From NCBI RefSeq assembly GCF_023111095.1, contig NZ_JALGYW010000033.1, forward strand, positions 1-41,549: 41,549 nt of DNA. The letters are read 5' to 3'. Shown piece by piece: positions 1-8,613 of this stretch. The translations under genes and the position numbers were made by a program. The notes under the pieces are model-generated. The model saw nothing but the letters and a program-made list of their open reading frames with translations, was not told the origin of the DNA and ran no database searches. The stretch's first letter is position 1; each line of letters starts with the position of its first letter. This DNA comes from Maribellus sp. YY47. Its GTDB lineage: Bacteria; Bacteroidota; Bacteroidia; Bacteroidales; Prolixibacteraceae.

Positions 1-39
1 CACAAACAAGATACCATTAAAATTAAAAGCTATAAAAGA

Positions 40-75
40 ACAGACCGTTTCAAAGCTAGCTTTGAAACGGTCTGT
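40..75. repeat. Perfect 36-bp inverted repeat (candidate terminator)
   Basis: Two 16-base arms, beginning ACAGACCG and ending CGGTCTGT, are exactly complementary around a CTAG centre. As RNA this is a very stable hairpin. It lies between the left window edge and the first gene, so it could terminate an upstream plus-strand gene outside the window. The plus-strand side has no clean T tract. The opposite side is moderately T-rich when read on the minus strand. A protein-binding palindrome is the alternative. Confidence 0.55.
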
Positions 76-197
76 GAATCTATTAACTTAGTCCAATAAT
101 CTGTAACGCTTATTTAGGACTAGTCACAACTATGAAATCAGATTTTCTTCGATTGAAACTTTTTCCTCTATCTTTATTCGTCTTAAAAAATCAACTC

Positions 198-1022
198 ATG
201 AAGCAAATACTTTCAATAATGCTGATCCTAATGATCAGCGCCACCGTTAATCTTACCCACGCTCAAACAACCTATAAAACGGCAAAAGATATTTCGTACC
301 GAAGTGCCGATGAACAAAATTCCGATGACTACATTGCAGAGCGTTGTAAACTGGATCTGTACTATCCTGAAAACCAAACCAATTTTATAACCGTAGTTTG
401 GTTTCATGGCGGAGGGTTGACCGGAGGAGAAAAATTTATTCCCGAGAAATTAAAGGAACAGGGAATTGCCGTGGTTGCGGTGAATTACCGCTTGTACCCC
501 AAGGTGAAATGCCCCGTTTACATTGAAGATGCAGCAGCTGCCGTTGCCTGGACTTTCAACAACATTGAAAAATACGGCGGCAACAAAGAAAAAATTGTTG
601 TTTCAGGTCACTCTGCCGGAGGTTATCTTACATCGATGATCGGCCTCGACAAACATTACCTGGCTAAATACAGCATCGACGCCAACGATATTGCCATGCT
701 CATCCCTTTTAGCGGGCACACCATTACGCATTTTACAGTGCGCGAAGAACGCGGAATCCCAGGCACGCAACCCATCGTAGATGAGTTGGCACCACTTTAT
801 TTTGTTCGCCCCGATGCTCCGCCACTGGTGTTGATCACGGGCGACCGCGAACTGGAAATGCTCGGACGTTACGAAGAAAATGCCTACATGTACCGCATGA
901 TGAAAGTGGCCGGACACCCGCAAACCAAACTTTTGGAACTGGATGGATTTGATCACGGTGGCATGGCTTCCCCGGCACTGGAAATCCTGTTAAAGGAGAT
1001 TAAACCGCTGAAAAAACAATAA
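198..1022 (+). CDS. Secreted alpha/beta hydrolase (esterase/lipase-like)
   Basis: This is a predicted exported carboxylesterase-type alpha/beta hydrolase of about 274 residues. I place the start at the ATG at 198, because the protein then opens with a normal signal peptide (MKQILS, a hydrophobic core, then THAQ, cleaved near residue 23). The longer frame from 132 would add 22 residues ahead of it. The oxyanion-hole HGGG is at residues 70-73. The nucleophile elbow GHSAGG carries Ser139, and the likely acid and base are Asp216 (ITGDRE) and His253 (GFDHGG). This order and spacing fit the hormone-sensitive-lipase/BD-FAE-like esterases. Another alpha/beta hydrolase follows 18 bases downstream on the same strand, so the two are probably co-transcribed. 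The substrate cannot be read from the sequence; acetylated sugar or xenobiotic esters are possible. Confidence 0.85.
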   Translation: MKQILSIMLILMISATVNLTHAQTTYKTAKDISYRSADEQNSDDYIAERCKLDLYYPENQTNFITVVWFHGGGLTGGEKFIPEKLKEQGIAVVAVNYRLYPKVKCPVYIEDAAAAVAWTFNNIEKYGGNKEKIVVSGHSAGGYLTSMIGLDKHYLAKYSIDANDIAMLIPFSGHTITHFTVREERGIPGTQPIVDELAPLYFVRPDAPPLVLITGDRELEMLGRYEENAYMYRMMKVAGHPQTKLLELDGFDHGGMASPALEILLKEIKPLKKQ

Positions 1023-1040
1023 TCACAAAAAATCATACAG

Positions 1041-2435
1041 ATGAAACGCTTGCTCTGTCCGTTGTTTGCCCTCTCGTTTGTTCTCTTTCCCTTTACTTCG
1101 ACTCAGGCGCAGAATACTGATATTTCGGGGAACTGGTCGGGAATGTTGGAATTACCAACGGTTAAGCTCGAAGTTATTTTCAAGATAACAGAAACTGACG
1201 GAGAATATGAAGTAAAGATGGATGTTCCGCTTCAGGGCGCAGCGAATATTGAGGGCCAAATTACTACCGAAAACGACAGTATACAAATGAAGATTCCTAG
1301 AATTTTGGGAATGTATACGGGCAAATTTACGTCTGCCGATTACATCGAAGGAAAGTGGCAGCAAAGCGGATTGACACTTGATTTAAACCTGAAAAGAACA
1401 AAGGTAATTAACGAATTAAAACGACCACAAACACCAGAACCGCCCTATCCTTATCTTTCGGAGGAAGTGAAATACACCAATCCTAAATCGGGGTTAAAAC
1501 TTGCCGGAACACTAACGCTACCGAAAGATGCTCAGACTTGCCCGGCAGTAGTGATGATCTCCGGATCGGGGGCACAGGACCGCGACGAAACCATTTTCGG
1601 GCATAAACCGTTTGCGGTAATTGCCGATTATCTCACGCGCCAGGGAATTGCTGTTTTGCGGGTCGACGACCGAGGAATAGGCGGTTCGGAAGGAAACATC
1701 AGCTCATCCACCAGCGAGGATTTTGCCACTGATGTGTTGGCAGGCGTTGATTTCCTGAAAACCCGGAAGGAAATCAATCCAAAAGAAATCGGGTTGATTG
1801 GGCACAGCGAAGGCGGATTGATCGCCCCCATTGTTGCTGCCGGGTCGAAAGATGTAGCCTTTATTGTTCTGCTTGCCGGACCGGGCGAAACAGGGGAACA
1901 AATTCTTTATGAGCAAAACGACCTGTCGTTAAAAGCGGCAGGCATGCCCGATTATGCGATTCAGCAAAATAAAATGGTGCAAAAACTGATGTTTGATGTA
2001 CTAAAAAACGAAAGCGACCCGGACAAAGCTGCTGAGCAATTACGCACAAAACTAACACAGGGAATGTACGAGGGTATGAGCGAAGAAAACAAAAAACTGG
2101 TGGATGCTAAGATCAACAGCGTAAATTCTCCCTGGTTTCGGCATTTCCTGACTTACAACCCCAAACCAACGCTGGCCAGGGTTAAATGCCCGGTGCTGGC
2201 GCTCAACGGAAACAAAGATGTTCAGGTGCCGGTTTCGAATCTTCAGGAAATATACCAGGCCGTGACTTCCGGAGGAAACATGCAGGTGGATACCCTGAGT
2301 TTTGAGAACCACAATCATTTGTTCCAGCATTGTACAAGCGGTGCCGTAGCTGAATATGCTCAGATTGAAGAAACCATCGATCCTGGAGTTCTTAAATCCA
2401 TTAGAGATTGGATATTGAAAACCATATCAAAGTAA
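1041..2435 (+). CDS. Secreted alpha/beta hydrolase with N-terminal beta domain
   Basis: This 464-residue protein starts with a signal peptide (residues 1-23, ending TQAQ). About 110 residues of beta-rich sequence follow (NWSGMLELP onward), typical of a family of Bacteroidota periplasmic hydrolases. The catalytic domain begins near residue 140. It shows the SGSGAQDRDE and RVDDRGIGGSEG stretches of the COG1073-type group and a nucleophile elbow GHSEGG with Ser256. The probable acid is Asp393 (NGNKDVQVP) and the probable base His426 (NHNHLFQ). The N-terminal domain resembles the small domain that often precedes such esterases, but I assign it no separate function. It is the second gene of a likely two-gene operon with the esterase 18 bases upstream. 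The substrate is unknown. Confidence 0.85.
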   Translation: MKRLLCPLFALSFVLFPFTSTQAQNTDISGNWSGMLELPTVKLEVIFKITETDGEYEVKMDVPLQGAANIEGQITTENDSIQMKIPRILGMYTGKFTSADYIEGKWQQSGLTLDLNLKRTKVINELKRPQTPEPPYPYLSEEVKYTNPKSGLKLAGTLTLPKDAQTCPAVVMISGSGAQDRDETIFGHKPFAVIADYLTRQGIAVLRVDDRGIGGSEGNISSSTSEDFATDVLAGVDFLKTRKEINPKEIGLIGHSEGGLIAPIVAAGSKDVAFIVLLAGPGETGEQILYEQNDLSLKAAGMPDYAIQQNKMVQKLMFDVLKNESDPDKAAEQLRTKLTQGMYEGMSEENKKLVDAKINSVNSPWFRHFLTYNPKPTLARVKCPVLALNGNKDVQVPVSNLQEIYQAVTSGGNMQVDTLSFENHNHLFQHCTSGAVAEYAQIEETIDPGVLKSIRDWILKTISK

Positions 2436-2795
2436 GTTCTAATCCATAAAAAAAAGAACAACCCCCGCTCTCGAAAGCTAAGCACGTTGGGGAATTTGAC
2501 AATTTTTACGGTTGGGTGTGGATGAAAGGGAAAGATAATAAATCGTTGTCTTGACAAAGATGAATTATCACTCTCTATTATTTTCCTGACTTACAATATC
2601 AGACACAATTCATTGAATCGAAGTTTTTGAAAAACAGCATTACACTTTTGGTAAACTTTTTACCTATTCTATCAAGTTAATATGCTGCCTGTCAATAATA
2701 AGGCACAATGACGTTGATAACTTTTGACGAATTTGCATATTTCTTCTTCTAGTGGACTATTATGTTTTGTAACTTGCGTTACGAATAAAAAAAAA

Positions 2796-2818
2796 CAGGT
2801 CGCGGACCTGCATTTTTT
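2796..2818 (+). terminator. Candidate intrinsic terminator
   Basis: CAGGTC and GACCTG form a six-base-pair stem around GCG, followed after two bases by six T residues. A run of nine A residues lies just upstream, so the structure could also work on the minus strand. There is no gene immediately upstream. It could end a long 3' untranslated region of the hydrolase pair or an unannotated small RNA. Confidence 0.45.
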
Positions 2819-2930
2819 AACCGGAGCATTGCCCGGACTTGAAAGTCAAGTTTTGTTTCTTTGCAGTTCAAATTTATACTTTCAAATCCAATTCCGCAAA
2901 TTTTTTTTTGGCTTTGCTTCACATTTCGGG

Positions 2931-2937
2931 AAGGAGG
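2931..2937 (+). promoter_or_regulatory. Perfect Shine-Dalgarno sequence for a candidate small ORF
   Basis: AAGGAGG is followed by six bases and then a TTG codon at 2944, which is near-optimal spacing. Strong Shine-Dalgarno motifs are rare in front of Bacteroidota genes, and most genes here have A/T-rich leaders instead. This site is therefore the main reason for proposing the TTG start. Confidence 0.45.
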
Positions 2938-2943
2938 TAATAT

Positions 2944-3051
2944 TTGAAAAGTGCAAATTATGAAGCAATTGGGCGTTTGATTTTGCGAATAATCGATACG
3001 CTAGTGAAGATCATAGTAGCGATTGCTGCACTTATTAATTCGCTTAAATAA
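2944..3051 (+). CDS. Candidate 35-residue hydrophobic peptide
   Basis: A TTG-initiated frame of 35 codons ends in TAA four bases before a strong terminator hairpin. A perfect Shine-Dalgarno sequence sits six bases upstream of the start. The product begins MKSANYEAIG and continues with a hydrophobic stretch from about residue 11 to 34. That stretch carries R, R, D and K at intervals (LILRIIDTLVKIIVAIAALI), so it could be an amphipathic or membrane-inserted helix. I do not recognise the family. It is loosely reminiscent of short Bacteroidota membrane peptides, small toxins or phenol-soluble-modulin-like helices, but that is shape only. Neighbours give no clue, since it stands alone between two terminators. 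It may not be a gene at all; conservation across relatives would decide. Confidence 0.4.
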   Translation: MKSANYEAIGRLILRIIDTLVKIIVAIAALINSLK

Positions 3052-3055
3052 TTAT

Positions 3056-3076
3056 AAGGAGGCTTCGGCCTCCTTT
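3056..3076 (+). terminator. Intrinsic terminator after the small ORF
   Basis: AAGGAGGC and GCCTCCTT pair perfectly over eight bases around a TTCG tetraloop, which is an unusually stable hairpin. It is followed by TTTGTTAGTT. It begins four bases after the stop of the candidate 35-codon gene, as expected for a short monocistronic transcript. Confidence 0.75.
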
Positions 3077-3344
3077 GTTAGTTCTAGCGGCAAAAGAATT
3101 GGCAAAAATTCACTAATTAAAACCGTACTGTTCTATTTTCAAATAGAATTGCAATACCATCAAAACTGAAAACGAAAAAACAAATTCAGTGCAATTAAAA
3201 TCATCGTTATCTTTAACCCCGCCCTTTAGGCTGGAAAATACAAACAAAATAGAAGGACAAGGATTTCTGAAAAATTCGTAGTTTATATGTATGCCAAATA
3301 CATATTTCCCGCGGGATAAAATCGTTAGTGCATTTTTTCAAAAA

Positions 3345-3375
3345 TTTGTTCGAATCACTCTTTCTGATATCTTTA
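3345..3375 (+). promoter_or_regulatory. Bacteroidota-type promoter for the DUF819 gene
   Basis: TTTG at 3345-3348 is followed by exactly 19 bases and then TATCTTTA at 3368-3375. This matches the Bacteroidota primary-sigma consensus TTTG-N19-TAnnTTTG except for the last base. It would place the transcription start near 3381, about 20 bases before the ATG at 3402. Confidence 0.65.
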
Positions 3376-3401
3376 CACCCCGTTAAAACGAACTGTTTAG
3401 G

Positions 3402-4667
3402 ATGGATACACATTTCTTTCTTATTATTTTTCTTTTTGTTGTCGCCCCCGTTATTATCATTTATCTGGAAAGTAAATATTCGCTCGCCAAAAAAATCGGC
3501 GCAGTATTAATTTGCTACGGACTCGGTATCTTCATCGGGAATGTGGGGATACTTCCGGAAATATCTCCCGCCTACCATGCCCTGGTAGAAGGATCGGTTT
3601 ATATCCCTTTTGCCAAAATGCGTGAATACCTGGCTGAAGGACTGGTTACCCAACAGGATGTGTCGAGAAATACTATATCGTTTTTGCAGGACTTGTTTTC
3701 AAGTATTCCGATTATGCTCTGTTTGCCGCTGATCCTGTTTTCGCTGGACGTGAAGAAATGGATGCGTCAGGCAAAGGAGGCGGTCGGATCACTGATTATC
3801 GGATTGTTTACCGTTTTGCTGATGGTTTTTGTCGGATTCTGGATGTTCAGGGGAAGCATTGAAGAAATCTGGAAAGTTTCGGGAATGCTTGTTGGTGTTT
3901 ACACCGGTGGAACGCCCAATATGGCAGCCATAAAAACAGCGCTGAACGTGTCTCAGGAGATTTATATTCTTACACATACCTACGAAATGACATTGGGTGC
4001 AATTTACCTGGTGTTTATCTTCACCATCGGGCAAAAAGTATTTCTATGGTTTCTTCCCCCTTATAAATCGCAGAATTCAGAACAAATAGAGACGGGTGAA
4101 ATTGATATTGCTGAAGATTACGACTCGTATGACGGATTGTTCCGAAAAGATATTTTCTGGCCGCTGCTTGGCGCTTTTGGTATTTCGGTAGGTATTTTAG
4201 GTGTCAGTTTTTTGCTGAGTAAGCTTTTCTCCGACGATTTTGCCAATGCCGCTGTGGTTATTCTGGTCACTACTTTTGGGATTGGGCTGTCGTTTGTGCC
4301 GCGCATCCGTCGAATCAAAAAAACGTTCCAGCTGGGAATGTACCTCATCCTTATTTTCTGTGTGGCTGTTGCTTCCATGGCCGATATTAGCAAACTGGCC
4401 GACATTTCCATCTCGCTGTTTTATTATGTTGGGATTGCCATGTTTGGGTCGCACCTGCTTCATGCACTGATTGCCCGCTTTTTTAAGATCGATGCCGACA
4501 CCGTAATCATTTCGGGAAGTGCGCTGATCTGCTCGCCTCCGTTTGTTCCGGTGGTAGCCACCGCACTTAAAAACAGAGAGGTAATTCTAACCGGAATGTT
4601 TGTTGGGATTGCCGGCTATGCCGTTGGAAATTACCTGGGTGTAATTGTTGCCTACATCCTGAAATAA
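3402..4667 (+). CDS. DUF819 family integral membrane protein
   Basis: This polytopic inner-membrane protein of 421 residues has roughly ten to twelve hydrophobic segments spread over its whole length. Family-typical landmarks are TGGTPNMAAIKTAL near residue 170 and the C-terminal block SGSALICSPPFVPVVATALKNRE, followed by GYAVGNYLGV. A charged loop (residues about 225-245, EQIETGEIDIAEDYDSYDG) divides two halves, consistent with the inverted-repeat organisation of secondary transporters. DUF819 proteins (YjcL-like) are uncharacterised and transporter-like; no substrate can be proposed. The gene has its own promoter and ends 10 bases before a convergent gene, with no visible terminator between them. 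Confidence 0.85.
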   Translation: MDTHFFLIIFLFVVAPVIIIYLESKYSLAKKIGAVLICYGLGIFIGNVGILPEISPAYHALVEGSVYIPFAKMREYLAEGLVTQQDVSRNTISFLQDLFSSIPIMLCLPLILFSLDVKKWMRQAKEAVGSLIIGLFTVLLMVFVGFWMFRGSIEEIWKVSGMLVGVYTGGTPNMAAIKTALNVSQEIYILTHTYEMTLGAIYLVFIFTIGQKVFLWFLPPYKSQNSEQIETGEIDIAEDYDSYDGLFRKDIFWPLLGAFGISVGILGVSFLLSKLFSDDFANAAVVILVTTFGIGLSFVPRIRRIKKTFQLGMYLILIFCVAVASMADISKLADISISLFYYVGIAMFGSHLLHALIARFFKIDADTVIISGSALICSPPFVPVVATALKNREVILTGMFVGIAGYAVGNYLGVIVAYILK

Positions 4668-4677
4668 CGTTTCGGAA

Positions 4678-5922
4678 CTACAATTCCTGAAAATTTTCCC
4701 AAATATTTTCCATCATCGCTTTTGAAGCATGGATAGCATTGGTACGCCATTTCTCTGACGGCGGATAAAACATTTCGTAATAGCCGGCTTTGGCTTTAAT
4801 ACTGTCCTGAGGTGTTTTATAACCGTAGTGTGCCCCCTGGTTCTCAACAATCGAAATGTGCGCCGATTTTACAGCTCCCACCGTTGTTCCGGTGTTGAGC
4901 GTTCCAAATTCCATCAGCATGGGAATAGATAATTTTCCGGGAAACAAGCTACTCACATACTCCACCATTTGTCCGTGAACGGTGTAAAAATTATCTGAGT
5001 CGCCCCAATCAATACGGTAACCTGCAAATACTTTTTCCATACTGTGTTTCAGCACCGGGTCATCTACAGGATTAGGAAAAAGATGCAACTCCCCGCGTTC
5101 TCCAAAGCCGGTATGAAGATCCAGGTTCAGCAGCATTGAGTAAGATGAAGCTTTTTCGGTTAAAACACTTTTCAGAATTTCAACCTGCTGCTCAAAATTC
5201 TGTCCTCCGAAATAAATTCCTTCAGGAAACTGATATTGTCCCTGCGCAAAGGCCTGAAGCAAGGCCGGCATACCTTTCAGTACAATCTTCTGAATGGCTT
5301 TCAGCATAAAAAAGCGATTGCCAATGCTGTTCATGTTTAATTCACCTTTGGGTGTCAGCATATCGTAAAGCGCCACAAATCCATCGTTTTGTGTTTCAAA
5401 CAATGTACGATCATCGCTAAAATTCCGGTTCAGATCAACGTTGTTTTCCGAGAAGCGCCGCTGGTGTTTAAATCCCCATGCGTTCAAGCCGTGTACAAGT
5501 AATAATCCGGTAGTTGAAAACATTTCAGGCTGAAAGAATTCCTGCATCAGCATCTGTTGCACAGCGCTGCCAACATAGCCTTCGATGCCATGCGTCCCCG
5601 AAATAAGAATCACCAGTTTTTCGGTCGTATCTTTGGGGGGCACATAACAAAAATCGATGGTTAGATCATTGTCTGTTTGGCTTTTCAAGGGAACCGAAAA
5701 GATCTCCACACTGTCGAAGCGGCTTTTCATATTTTCGGCCTGATTGCGAAAAGCTGCGCGGCAATCGCTCCAGGAGTCCTGATAAAAGCCGAGGCTTTGC
5801 GCATCAATTTCTACATCGGGATCTTCCGGTGAATAATAATTAAAACTGATGTAAGTGTAAGCCAATGCCCCCACTATCAGCAGTGCCATAAGCCAGCCGA
5901 TTCGTTTCAGAAAACGTTTCAT
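4678..5922 (-). CDS. Membrane-anchored DUF2817 (M14-like) zinc peptidase
   Basis: This 414-residue protein is anchored by one N-terminal hydrophobic segment (residues about 10-28), with the catalytic domain outside the membrane. It has the M14 metallocarboxypeptidase layout. The zinc ligands are His111 and Glu114 in SGTHGIEG, with the third ligand His270 in NLDLHTGFG. A substrate-binding NVDLNRNF is at 161-168, and a probable catalytic Glu338 is in MLMEFGT. All key residues are present, so it should be active, probably on a peptide or amide substrate; its true substrate is not known. It follows a 67-residue acidic protein by seven bases, so the two are probably co-transcribed. Confidence 0.8.
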   Translation of the reverse strand: MKRFLKRIGWLMALLIVGALAYTYISFNYYSPEDPDVEIDAQSLGFYQDSWSDCRAAFRNQAENMKSRFDSVEIFSVPLKSQTDNDLTIDFCYVPPKDTTEKLVILISGTHGIEGYVGSAVQQMLMQEFFQPEMFSTTGLLLVHGLNAWGFKHQRRFSENNVDLNRNFSDDRTLFETQNDGFVALYDMLTPKGELNMNSIGNRFFMLKAIQKIVLKGMPALLQAFAQGQYQFPEGIYFGGQNFEQQVEILKSVLTEKASSYSMLLNLDLHTGFGERGELHLFPNPVDDPVLKHSMEKVFAGYRIDWGDSDNFYTVHGQMVEYVSSLFPGKLSIPMLMEFGTLNTGTTVGAVKSAHISIVENQGAHYGYKTPQDSIKAKAGYYEMFYPPSEKWRTNAIHASKAMMENIWENFQEL

Positions 5923-5929
5923 TTCGCTA

Positions 5930-6133
5930 TCAGATTACAAAACGCACAACCTTGTCTTCAATCATCTGCTGCAATTCGCTGAGCAATGCTTGTTCGTGCG
6001 CATCGATAAAACCGTCTTCGGTTGCGATATTCAGGATTTTATCATACTCATCGCGTGTGATCTTGTGATCCTCAATCGCTTTTTCGATCATTTCTCTCAA
6101 ACGAATCGAACTGTCGCTTAAATTGTGTGGCAT
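5930..6133 (-). CDS. Small acidic helical protein, uncharacterised
   Basis: This 67-residue soluble protein has no signal peptide or membrane segment. It contains two similar helix-loop units, DHKITRDEYDKIL (residues about 22-34) and EDGFIDAHEQALLSEL (about 39-54). Each has an acidic residue, then I, then E, then a hydrophobic residue, which recalls EF-hand or TerB-like units without a complete calcium loop. It lies 53 bases after glpF and seven bases before the DUF2817 gene on the same strand. I do not recognise a named family. Coding is supported by the start, the compact spacing and the balanced composition. Confidence 0.65.
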   Translation of the reverse strand: MPHNLSDSSIRLREMIEKAIEDHKITRDEYDKILNIATEDGFIDAHEQALLSELQQMIEDKVVRFVI

Positions 6134-6186
6134 ATTTCTTTACGTTACGTTTAATTACAGTAACAACAATATATTAAAAAAGCTCA

Positions 6187-6939
6187 TTACTGAAGCAAAT
6201 ATAATATCAACATGTGAACCAGTGCCGCAAATATACACCCTGCAACCGGCCCCATTATCGGAATCCACGAATATTCCCAACCGTTCTCGTCTTTTGAATT
6301 TAAAGGTAATAAAGCGTGAACAACTCTTGGCCCAAGGTCACGCGCAGGATTAATAGCATATCCGGTAGTTCCGCCCAAACTCAGCCCGATAACAAACACC
6401 ACCAGGGCAACGGGCATCGCCCCGAGCGATCCCAAACCAACTTTCGTGGTATGTATTCCGTCCACCTGAAATTCGGGGACTGTAACCAGTAGCACTCCCA
6501 GCACCAAAACAAAGGTCCCCAGCATTTCAGAAAAGAAATTGCTTTTGGCATTGGCAATTGCGGGTGCCGTGCAAAAACAAGCCCTTTTCATTCCCGGCTC
6601 AGTGGTAATTTTAAAATGATCGCGATAAAACAAATAAACCAGCAAAGCGCCAAACATAGCACCTGCAATTTGTGCCAGCGAAAACGGGATAACCTTTGCC
6701 CAGGCAAACTGCCCGGCAGCTGCCAAACCAATGGTTACAGCAGGATTCAGATGTGCTCCACTCAGATCAGCTGTCATAAAAACGCCACAAAATACAGCCA
6801 GCGCCCACCCCGTTGTTATAACAATCCATCCACTGCTGTTTCCGATGGTATTCTTCAGATTTACATTTGCCACCACTCCGTTTCCGAGCAGTACAAGTAC
6901 GGCGGTTCCTAAAAACTCGCCAAAAAGTTCAGTTAGCAT
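6187..6939 (-). CDS. glpF: Glycerol uptake facilitator (aquaglyceroporin)
   Basis: This is a 250-residue MIP-family channel with six membrane segments and both selectivity half-helices. The first NPA is at residues 65-67 (HLNPAVTIG). The second, NPARDLGPR, is at 197-205, where the Asp after NPAR is typical of glycerol-conducting rather than water-only channels. It would let glycerol diffuse across the inner membrane to be trapped by the glycerol kinase encoded 45 bases upstream on the same strand. No repressor or glpD is present in the window. Confidence is high for the family and good for glycerol as substrate because of the kinase partner. Confidence 0.93.
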   Translation of the reverse strand: MLTELFGEFLGTAVLVLLGNGVVANVNLKNTIGNSSGWIVITTGWALAVFCGVFMTADLSGAHLNPAVTIGLAAAGQFAWAKVIPFSLAQIAGAMFGALLVYLFYRDHFKITTEPGMKRACFCTAPAIANAKSNFFSEMLGTFVLVLGVLLVTVPEFQVDGIHTTKVGLGSLGAMPVALVVFVIGLSLGGTTGYAINPARDLGPRVVHALLPLNSKDENGWEYSWIPIMGPVAGCIFAALVHMLILYLLQ

Positions 6940-6984
6940 ATAAATAGGTTCTTATTGTTTTTAAAATCAAAAAATTTGCTGTTG

Positions 6985-8478
6985 CTAATTTTGGTTCCAC
7001 GATTTACTTCTGTCCACCGCCTTATTCCAGTTTTTGATGGTTTTTTCCACAAAACTTCTATCTTCAGACGGTATAAACTTGCGGTCGACCTGCCACTGGC
7101 TTTTCAGTTCTTCAATGTCGCTCCAGTAACCCGTTGCCAGTCCGGCCAGATAAGCAGCTCCCAAAGCTGTAGTTTCGGTCACTTTCGGACGTACAACCGT
7201 AGTCGCAATCGAATCGGCCTGAATCTGCATCAACAAGTCGTTTACCGCAGCGCCTCCATCTACCCGTAATTCGTTTAAGGCAATTCCCGAATCGACCACC
7301 ATTGTGTTGATCACTTCCATGGAGCGAAAGGCGATGGCTTCGAGTGCAGCCCTTGCAATGTGGGCTTTTCCGGTTCCGCGTGTCAATCCGATTATGGCTC
7401 CTGTGGCATACTGATCCCAGTGCGGCGCTCCAAGCCCCACAAATCCCTGTACAAATACAACTCCGCCATTATCGTCTACCTGGCGGGCAAGTCCTTCAAT
7501 TTCGGAAGACGATTGAATGATTCCCAACTGGTCGCGTAGCCATTGCACCACGGCGCCACCAATAAAAATGCTTCCTTCCAGTGCATAAACCACTTTGTCG
7601 CCAATTTGCCAGCCAATGGTTGTCAGCAATTTATTTTTCGAGGCAATCGGTTTTTCGCCGGTATTCATCATCACAAAACAACCGGTACCATAGGTATTTT
7701 TCACCATGCCTTCGTTCATACACATTTGTCCAAACATGGCCGCCTGCTGGTCCCCGGCAATTCCGGCAATCGGTATTTCCGTTTCCAAACCGTCCACCGA
7801 TGTTTTTCCGTAAACCTCGCTGCTCGCTTTTACTTCGGGCAACATACTTTCCGGAATATTCAGTAAATCCAATAATTCGGCATCCCATTTCAACTCGTGA
7901 ATGTTGTAGATCATTGTGCGGCTGGCATTACTTACATCGGTTATGTGCTGTTTTCCACCTGTCAGCTTCCATATCAACCAGGAATCAACGGTCCCGAAAG
8001 CCAGTTTTCCTTGGTCAGCCAGTTCGCGTGCGCCTTCAACATGATCAAGAATCCATTTGATTTTTGTCCCCGAGAAATAGGCGTCGATCACCAATCCGGT
8101 TTTTTCGGCCACCTTTTTCTCCCATCCCTGGCGTTTTAATTCATCGCAATATTCTGCCGTTCGACGGTCCTGCCAAACAATGGCATTACAAACCGGCTTT
8201 CCGGTTTCACGGTTCCACACCACTGCAGTTTCGCGTTGATTGGTAATACCGATGGCGTCGACCTGCTCTGCTGTTATACCGGCATTCCGAATCACGTCTT
8301 GCATCACTTTCAACTGCGTTTCCCAGATCGTATCCGGGTCGTGTTCCACCCATGCCGGCTTTGGATAAATCTGTTCAAACTCCTGCTGGGCTACTTCTAC
8401 TATCTCTCCGGAATGATTAAAAAGGATGGCCCGGCTGCTGGTGGTACCTGCATCGAGCGACAAAATATATTTACTCAT
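6985..8478 (-). CDS. glpK: Glycerol kinase
   Basis: This enzyme phosphorylates glycerol to sn-glycerol-3-phosphate with ATP in the cytoplasm. I choose the ATG at 8478 ([20 protein letters not shown]), giving 497 residues, the usual length; a frame open to 8523 adds 15 atypical residues. FGGY-family features include the N-terminal phosphate-binding DAGTTSSRA, the glycerol-contact region NQRET and [34 protein letters not shown], and the C-terminal [16 protein letters not shown]. All are intact. It is the first gene of a glpK-glpF unit. The oppositely oriented gpsA, which also handles glycerol-3-phosphate, lies immediately beyond the shared 187-base intergenic region. Confidence 0.96.
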   Translation of the reverse strand: MSKYILSLDAGTTSSRAILFNHSGEIVEVAQQEFEQIYPKPAWVEHDPDTIWETQLKVMQDVIRNAGITAEQVDAIGITNQRETAVVWNRETGKPVCNAIVWQDRRTAEYCDELKRQGWEKKVAEKTGLVIDAYFSGTKIKWILDHVEGARELADQGKLAFGTVDSWLIWKLTGGKQHITDVSNASRTMIYNIHELKWDAELLDLLNIPESMLPEVKASSEVYGKTSVDGLETEIPIAGIAGDQQAAMFGQMCMNEGMVKNTYGTGCFVMMNTGEKPIASKNKLLTTIGWQIGDKVVYALEGSIFIGGAVVQWLRDQLGIIQSSSEIEGLARQVDDNGGVVFVQGFVGLGAPHWDQYATGAIIGLTRGTGKAHIARAALEAIAFRSMEVINTMVVDSGIALNELRVDGGAAVNDLLMQIQADSIATTVVRPKVTETTALGAAYLAGLATGYWSDIEELKSQWQVDRKFIPSEDRSFVEKTIKNWNKAVDRSKSWNQN

Positions 8479-8613
8479 AGGTTTATATTTATTGGCTTTT
8501 GTTTTCGGACCGTTAATATACATTTTATGATGTTATTCAAGCCATTTTAAACGCATCTTTCTCAACAATTAATGGTTTATTCGCTGACAAATTCCGGTTG
8601 TTTCCTTCCATTC

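Larger units (their letters stand above)
2436..3401. other. Gene-poor stretch between hydrolases and DUF819 gene
   Basis: About 970 bases carry no conventional gene. The first 350 bases are A/T-rich, with stops in all frames and nothing I recognise. The middle holds a G/C hairpin with a T tract (2796-2818). The next part holds a perfect Shine-Dalgarno sequence, a candidate 35-codon gene and a second terminator hairpin (2931-3076). The final part carries the promoter of the downstream membrane-protein gene. A 79-codon open frame at 2724-2963 is low-complexity and not protein-like. Confidence 0.6.

Noticed and set aside
2724-2963. 79-codon open frame in the gene-poor stretch
   Set aside because: It begins in low-complexity sequence, runs through a terminator hairpin and a nine-T tract, and the translation is not protein-like.
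7581-8060. 159-codon plus-strand frame inside glpK
   Set aside because: It lies antisense within a fully conserved glycerol kinase. The translation is rich in Arg, Ser and Phe, as expected of an opposite-strand shadow.
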